Source of the DNA: Lactiplantibacillus fabifermentans DSM 21115
GTDB lineage: Bacteria > Bacillota > Bacilli > Lactobacillales > Lactobacillaceae
Direction: 5' to 3'
DNA length: 34,398 nt
Assembly: GCF_000498955.2 (NCBI RefSeq)
Contig: NZ_AYGX02000079.1
Coordinates: forward strand, 5,605 to 40,002
A program made the translations under genes and the position numbers. Under the pieces are notes generated by a model. It was given only the letters and a program-made list of their open reading frames with translations, did not search any database and was not told the DNA's origin. This document shows positions 31,037-34,398 of the stretch, in pieces. The stretch's first letter is position 1; each line of letters starts with the position of its first letter.

Positions 31037-32839
31037 TTATAATAATGGCGCAGATAAGGCCATAAATTCATCAATATCGCGGCGAATCAAGCTAACGCCA
31101 GCGAGCCAAAAATCAGGTTTGGTTAAGTCAACGCCGAGGTGTTTTTTAGCCAAGGCTTCGGTCGACATGTTGGCCGTGTCCCGAAGTAACGCGATATATT
31201 GGTCTTCAAAGTGGTCACTCTTTTTTGCTTGCGCGTAAATCCCTAAGCTGAATAAGTAGCCGAAGGTGTATGGAAAATTATAAAATGGCACATCACTAAT
31301 ATAAAAATGTAACTTGCTGGCCCAAAACATCGGATGATATGTGGTTAAAGCATTGCCATAAGCGTTTTTTTGCGCCGTCAGCATTAGCGCTGATAATTCA
31401 TCGGGAGTTACTGGATGTTGTTGTCGTTCACGATAGAAACTCGTTTCAAACAAATAGCGAGCGCGAATATCTAAAAACATCGCCAGCGGATTTTGCATCT
31501 TGGCGTCGAGCAAATTGAGTTTAGCCGGCGTGCTTTTGGCCGCCTTAACGTTGGCATCGGCGACGATGAGTTCGGCAAAGGTCGAAGCCGTTTCCGCGAC
31601 ATTCATCGTATAGTCTTGGCGCCAAAATGGCAAATCTTTAATCACGTCGGCGTGAAACGCATGGCCGAGTTCGTGGGCCAAGGTGGCGGTATCGTTGGGC
31701 GACCCAGTGAAAGTCATAAAGATGCGAGATTCTTGCGTTTCCGGCAAGTTATCCATATAACCGCCGGGACGTTTATTCGGCCGATTTTCCGCTTCAATCC
31801 AGCGATGTTCAAACGCATAGCGCGCTAAAGCGGCCATCTTCGGACTGAACTTTTGAAAGTTGCTTATCACAAATTCGGCCGCTTCGTCATAAGTTTGCGT
31901 ATTCGTCGCGGCGCCTAAAGTTAAAGGCGCTTCGACATCTTGCCAGTCGAGTTGCGTTTTGCCCATTAAAGCGACTTTGCGTTGTAAGTATTTCAATAAC
32001 ATTTCTTGATGGTCAGCCACGACTTGATACATCGTATCTAAGGTCGCCCGACTCATGCGATTGAGGTCTAATGGTTTGCGTAAGAAATCGGTGGTGCCAT
32101 GGGCCTGATAGTCTTGCAAACGAAAACCAGCGAGATGATTTAAGGTATCGGCAAAGGGGGCGGCGTGGTCCGCCCAAGTTTGTTCCCAATTGGCCATCAA
32201 GTTGGCGCGTTGTTCGTTCGGCATGTCGGCGGCCAACATGTTTTGTGCTTGGCCGGCTGATAATTGATGGGACGTGCCGTCAGCGTCAATATAAGTAACG
32301 GTCAATTCGTTCACTAACGTATCGTAATGGTCACTCCAACCTTGAAAGCCATCAACGGCTAAGTTGTTAATCAAGGCTTCCGTTTGATCATCTAATAAGG
32401 CGAGACCCTGTTTGCGCATCTCCGTTAAATTAAAGGCGACGGCTTGTAAGTCGGGCTGTGCAATAATGGCGGTAAACGTGTCCGTTGGCAAGGCCACTAA
32501 GTGCTTCTTGAATTGGGTCATCAACTGTTCAATCTGATTGTCGAGTTGATACAACTGATTTAAGACGGTATTGGCTTTGGTGTTGCGGGCATCCGCTGAC
32601 TGAATGGCGACGACGAAAACTTGGCATTGTGCCAAGCCGGCTTGCAGGCGTTGTAAGTCGTTAACGATTTGGACGAACCAATCAAACGCCGGGGTATCTG
32701 CATCGGCGCGCCAGTTGGTTAAAGTGGCTTGAGTTTCCTTTAATTGTTTTTGGATGGTGGTTATTTTAGTTTGTAAGGCGGGTGAATCGATGCCACCAGG
32801 GAAAATCGACTCTAAATCCCACGTTTCTGAATAGGACAT
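31037..32839 (-). CDS. pepF: Oligoendopeptidase F-type metallopeptidase (M3 family)
   Basis: 600 residues, the usual PepF length, cytosolic. Zinc site HELGH at about 389-393 (DTATLAHELGHAFHA), with the third ligand Glu in the NVAETASTFAE helix about 28 residues later. It cleaves oligopeptides of about 7-17 residues, as in peptide nutrition and signal-peptide clearance. ATG 32839 has AGGAG 7 nt upstream; GTG one codon earlier is possible. TATAAT lies just upstream with a weak -35. First gene of the pepF-XRE-methyltransferase operon. Lactobacilli often have two PepF paralogues. Confidence 0.93.
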   Translation of the reverse strand: MSYSETWDLESIFPGGIDSPALQTKITTIQKQLKETQATLTNWRADADTPAFDWFVQIVNDLQRLQAGLAQCQVFVVAIQSADARNTKANTVLNQLYQLDNQIEQLMTQFKKHLVALPTDTFTAIIAQPDLQAVAFNLTEMRKQGLALLDDQTEALINNLAVDGFQGWSDHYDTLVNELTVTYIDADGTSHQLSAGQAQNMLAADMPNEQRANLMANWEQTWADHAAPFADTLNHLAGFRLQDYQAHGTTDFLRKPLDLNRMSRATLDTMYQVVADHQEMLLKYLQRKVALMGKTQLDWQDVEAPLTLGAATNTQTYDEAAEFVISNFQKFSPKMAALARYAFEHRWIEAENRPNKRPGGYMDNLPETQESRIFMTFTGSPNDTATLAHELGHAFHADVIKDLPFWRQDYTMNVAETASTFAELIVADANVKAAKSTPAKLNLLDAKMQNPLAMFLDIRARYLFETSFYRERQQHPVTPDELSALMLTAQKNAYGNALTTYHPMFWASKLHFYISDVPFYNFPYTFGYLFSLGIYAQAKKSDHFEDQYIALLRDTANMSTEALAKKHLGVDLTKPDFWLAGVSLIRRDIDEFMALSAPLL

Positions 32840-32941
32840 CACGGCACTCCTTCAAATGTGGTCTAGTTATCTCTAATTATAAACGTTATTATGACAGTAG
32901 TGGCGAAATTTTGTCGAATAAAAATCAATGAGGGTGGCAGG

Positions 32942-33865
32942 ATGAAAAAATGGTGGGTGACGCTCGGCGTCATTGTGGTGATTGTCGTTGGTGGGTTAAT
33001 CGGTGCGGGCAGTTATTTTTACCATGTCGCGATTGCCCGTGGCGATAAAGCCTTCGTCACACAGAGCACCACATTATCGAAAAAAAGTCAGGTTTATCGC
33101 GAAAAGTATTGGTACTTGCACGTTAAAAAACAAACTTGGACCATTAAATCGCACGACGGGTTGAAACTAGTGGCGTGGTATATTCCCAAAAAAGGGTCGA
33201 CCAAGACCGTCGTCTTAGCGCATGGCTTTGCGGGGAATAAGTCGCTTATGGGCGCCTGGGCGGGCATGTATCACGAATTGGGCTATAACGTACTGGCAAT
33301 GGATTCCCGGGCATCCGGGGCCAGTGCCGGCCGCGCCATTGGATATGGCTGGCTCGAACGGCGTGATGATTTACAGTGGGCTAAAACGGTGCTCAAGCGC
33401 ACCGCCACCAAGCAAATTGTCATGAGTGGCATCAGTATGGGCGCCGCCGGCATGACGATGGCGAGTGGCGAGCAGCAACTGCCTCAAATCAAAGCTTATG
33501 TGGTCGACAGCCCGTACACGAGTGCCAAGGCGATTATTAGTTATCAAGCCAAGCAATTATACAATTTACCGGCGTTTCCACTCGTCGATGTCACCAGCGC
33601 CATCACGAAGCTACGGGCCGGTTACACGTTTGGTGAAGCCGATGCCGTCAGTCAGATTCGCAAAAATAAATTACCGATTATGATTATTAGTGGTACCAAG
33701 GATGACTTTGTTCCAACTAAAATGGGCAAGACGTTATATCGTAACGCCAATCAGCCCAAGGAACTCTGGCTCGTCAAAGGTGCCGGGCACACGACCGCCA
33801 TCACGCAGAACTATGCCAAATACAAACAGCACGTCGCTGACTTTTTAGCGCAATATGTAAAATGA
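32942..33865 (+). CDS. Membrane-anchored alpha/beta hydrolase (YqkD-like)
   Basis: 307 residues. An N-terminal signal-anchor (WWVTLGVIVVIVVGGLIGAGSYFY, about 4-27) puts the catalytic domain outside the membrane. Oxyanion block VVLAHGFAGNK at 90-100, nucleophile Ser165 in SGISMGAAG, acid in SGTKDDFVP, His in KGAGHTTAI. This is the plan of B. subtilis YqkD and many lactobacillar hydrolases. Substrate unknown, possibly an ester or acyl group at the cell surface. ATG 32942 has GAGGG and AGG upstream; an in-frame start 51 bp earlier is less likely. Copy D of the cloverleaf repeat begins 10 bp after the stop. Confidence 0.88.
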   Translation: MKKWWVTLGVIVVIVVGGLIGAGSYFYHVAIARGDKAFVTQSTTLSKKSQVYREKYWYLHVKKQTWTIKSHDGLKLVAWYIPKKGSTKTVVLAHGFAGNKSLMGAWAGMYHELGYNVLAMDSRASGASAGRAIGYGWLERRDDLQWAKTVLKRTATKQIVMSGISMGAAGMTMASGEQQLPQIKAYVVDSPYTSAKAIISYQAKQLYNLPAFPLVDVTSAITKLRAGYTFGEADAVSQIRKNKLPIMIISGTKDDFVPTKMGKTLYRNANQPKELWLVKGAGHTTAITQNYAKYKQHVADFLAQYVK

Positions 33866-33875
33866 GTGGTTTGCT

Positions 33876-34112
33876 ATTGCCGCAATTGGCCGACCGTAAT
33901 GCCATCGTCCTGGGACCGGTCCAAGCCTGAAAACCGGTCTTGGACCTCGCTTTTGAGCCCCAAGCCCAGGTCTCAAAAGACGTCCGTGGTGTAAACGGGC
34001 AAAAAACGCCCGTTAACGCCACTTTCAGGACGATTCCATTACGGTCAGCCAATTGCTGATTTCAACTCACTTTCAAAACAACACTAAGTATATGAAATTA
34101 TGGCTGAATATT
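33876..34112 (+). repeat. Cloverleaf intergenic repeat, copy D
   Basis: Core 33883-34055: outer stem 33883-33909 with 34029-34055, with one mismatch and the GCC/TCC internal loop, enclosing three hairpins; the third has the full AACGGGC/GCCCGTT stem. The tail matches copies B and C until about 34112 and then switches to the second module. Confidence 0.9.
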
Positions 34113-34185
34113 GATGTCGGTACCGTAAGTTCGCTCAAAAGCATGCCGAACTAACGCCACTTGCACGGCGGTTGCTATTACCGTT
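34113..34185 (+). repeat. Second intergenic repeat module, plus orientation
   Basis: GATGTCGGTACCGTAAG to GCTATTACCG, homologous to 23981-24050 on the minus strand. The reading frame that gives TPLAQRL there is broken by a frameshift here. Confidence 0.6.
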
Positions 34186-34215
34186 GTCGCCTAACTAATT
34201 GAGTTCTGGATATAT

Positions 34216-34249
34216 AAATGGCGCGGCTAAAATTTTAGTCGCGCCATTT
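34216..34249. repeat. 34-bp near-perfect palindrome closing the copy D region
   Basis: AAATGGCGCG..CTAAAATTTTAG..CGCGCCATTT, with flanking words (CCTAACTAA, ATTTATGTTGGT) shared with the stem after copy B. It could act as a terminator. The last 149 bp of the window show nothing else I can name. Confidence 0.7.
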
Positions 34250-34398
34250 ATGTTGGTTATTATATCTGATGGGATTGTTTTAGATTGGACCAGCTGTTAC
34301 GGTAACTTGAATTATGGCTAGTAGACGGATGAAAAACAATGTCTATGGTAGATTGCAAATTTAATCCGAATTTTTGGACAAATTGTTCAGCATAACCT

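Noticed and set aside
33801-34052. Minus-strand open frames across the cloverleaf repeats (also 23461-23655 and 2537-2806), with similar peptides starting MADRNGIVLKV
   Set aside because: They exist only because the repeat is conserved; no ribosome sites, and they run into neighbouring genes. The similarity is explained by DNA structure conservation.
1-34398. CRISPR array, transposase, integrase, att site or prophage genes
   Set aside because: None seen; the window reads as core chromosome with dispersed small repeats.

Overview
The window looks like chromosomal DNA of a lactic acid bacterium of the Lactiplantibacillus (Lactobacillus plantarum) group. The main reasons are a 788-residue xylulose-5-phosphate phosphoketolase, an Acm2-type N-acetylglucosaminidase (Ala/Ser/Thr-rich region, GH73 domain, five SH3b repeats), a methionine-type T-box before a MetI-like enzyme, and strong AGGAGG-like ribosome binding sites. 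The species cannot be fixed by eye. There is no rRNA, tRNA, IS transposase, prophage or CRISPR array.

Left part (1-9.9 kb): a CNNM/CorC-type membrane protein (-), a small conserved protein and an Hsp20 chaperone (+), an uncharacterised small protein (-), a DUF1836-type protein (+), an orphan LytTR response regulator followed by an HD phosphohydrolase (+), a small secreted protein (-), a purine permease/phosphoribosyltransferase operon behind a PurR-like dyad (-), and ybaK coupled to a HExxH membrane protein (-).

Central part (10-24 kb): a GntR/UTRA regulator sits next to phosphoketolase, and the same ATTGGAACGG half-site lies before both; phosphoketolase also has a perfect cre at its start site. 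Then come a GT4 glycosyltransferase overlapping a small membrane gene tail to tail, an RluD-type pseudouridine synthase, UspA and the autolysin. After the autolysin terminator a strong promoter drives about 285 nt of non-coding, heavily structured sequence ending in a terminator just before lplA. Two small unknown genes, a Ser/Thr-rich secreted protein and a tandem pair of paralogous 3-TM proteins follow.

Right part (24-34.4 kb): a MerR regulator faces an unknown 233-residue gene and then a 73-residue gene. Each is preceded by a promoter with a 19-bp spacer holding the dyad CCTTC-N9-GAAGG, the geometry of MerR-activated promoters. Next are the Met T-box and MetI-like enzyme, a thioredoxin-like protein, an esterase-like hydrolase, a 42-residue membrane peptide, a small membrane protein, a PepF-XRE-methyltransferase operon (-) and a membrane-anchored alpha/beta hydrolase.

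The most unusual feature is dispersed: four copies (2.6, 4.1, 23.5 and 33.9 kb) of a roughly 173-bp cloverleaf repeat, each on the same strand and just downstream of a + strand gene. The outer stem of the first copy differs completely in sequence from the others but still pairs, and the same 3x3 TCC internal loop is kept. The cloverleaf repeats, the RNA before lplA and the MerR two-promoter locus are the parts most worth follow-up.
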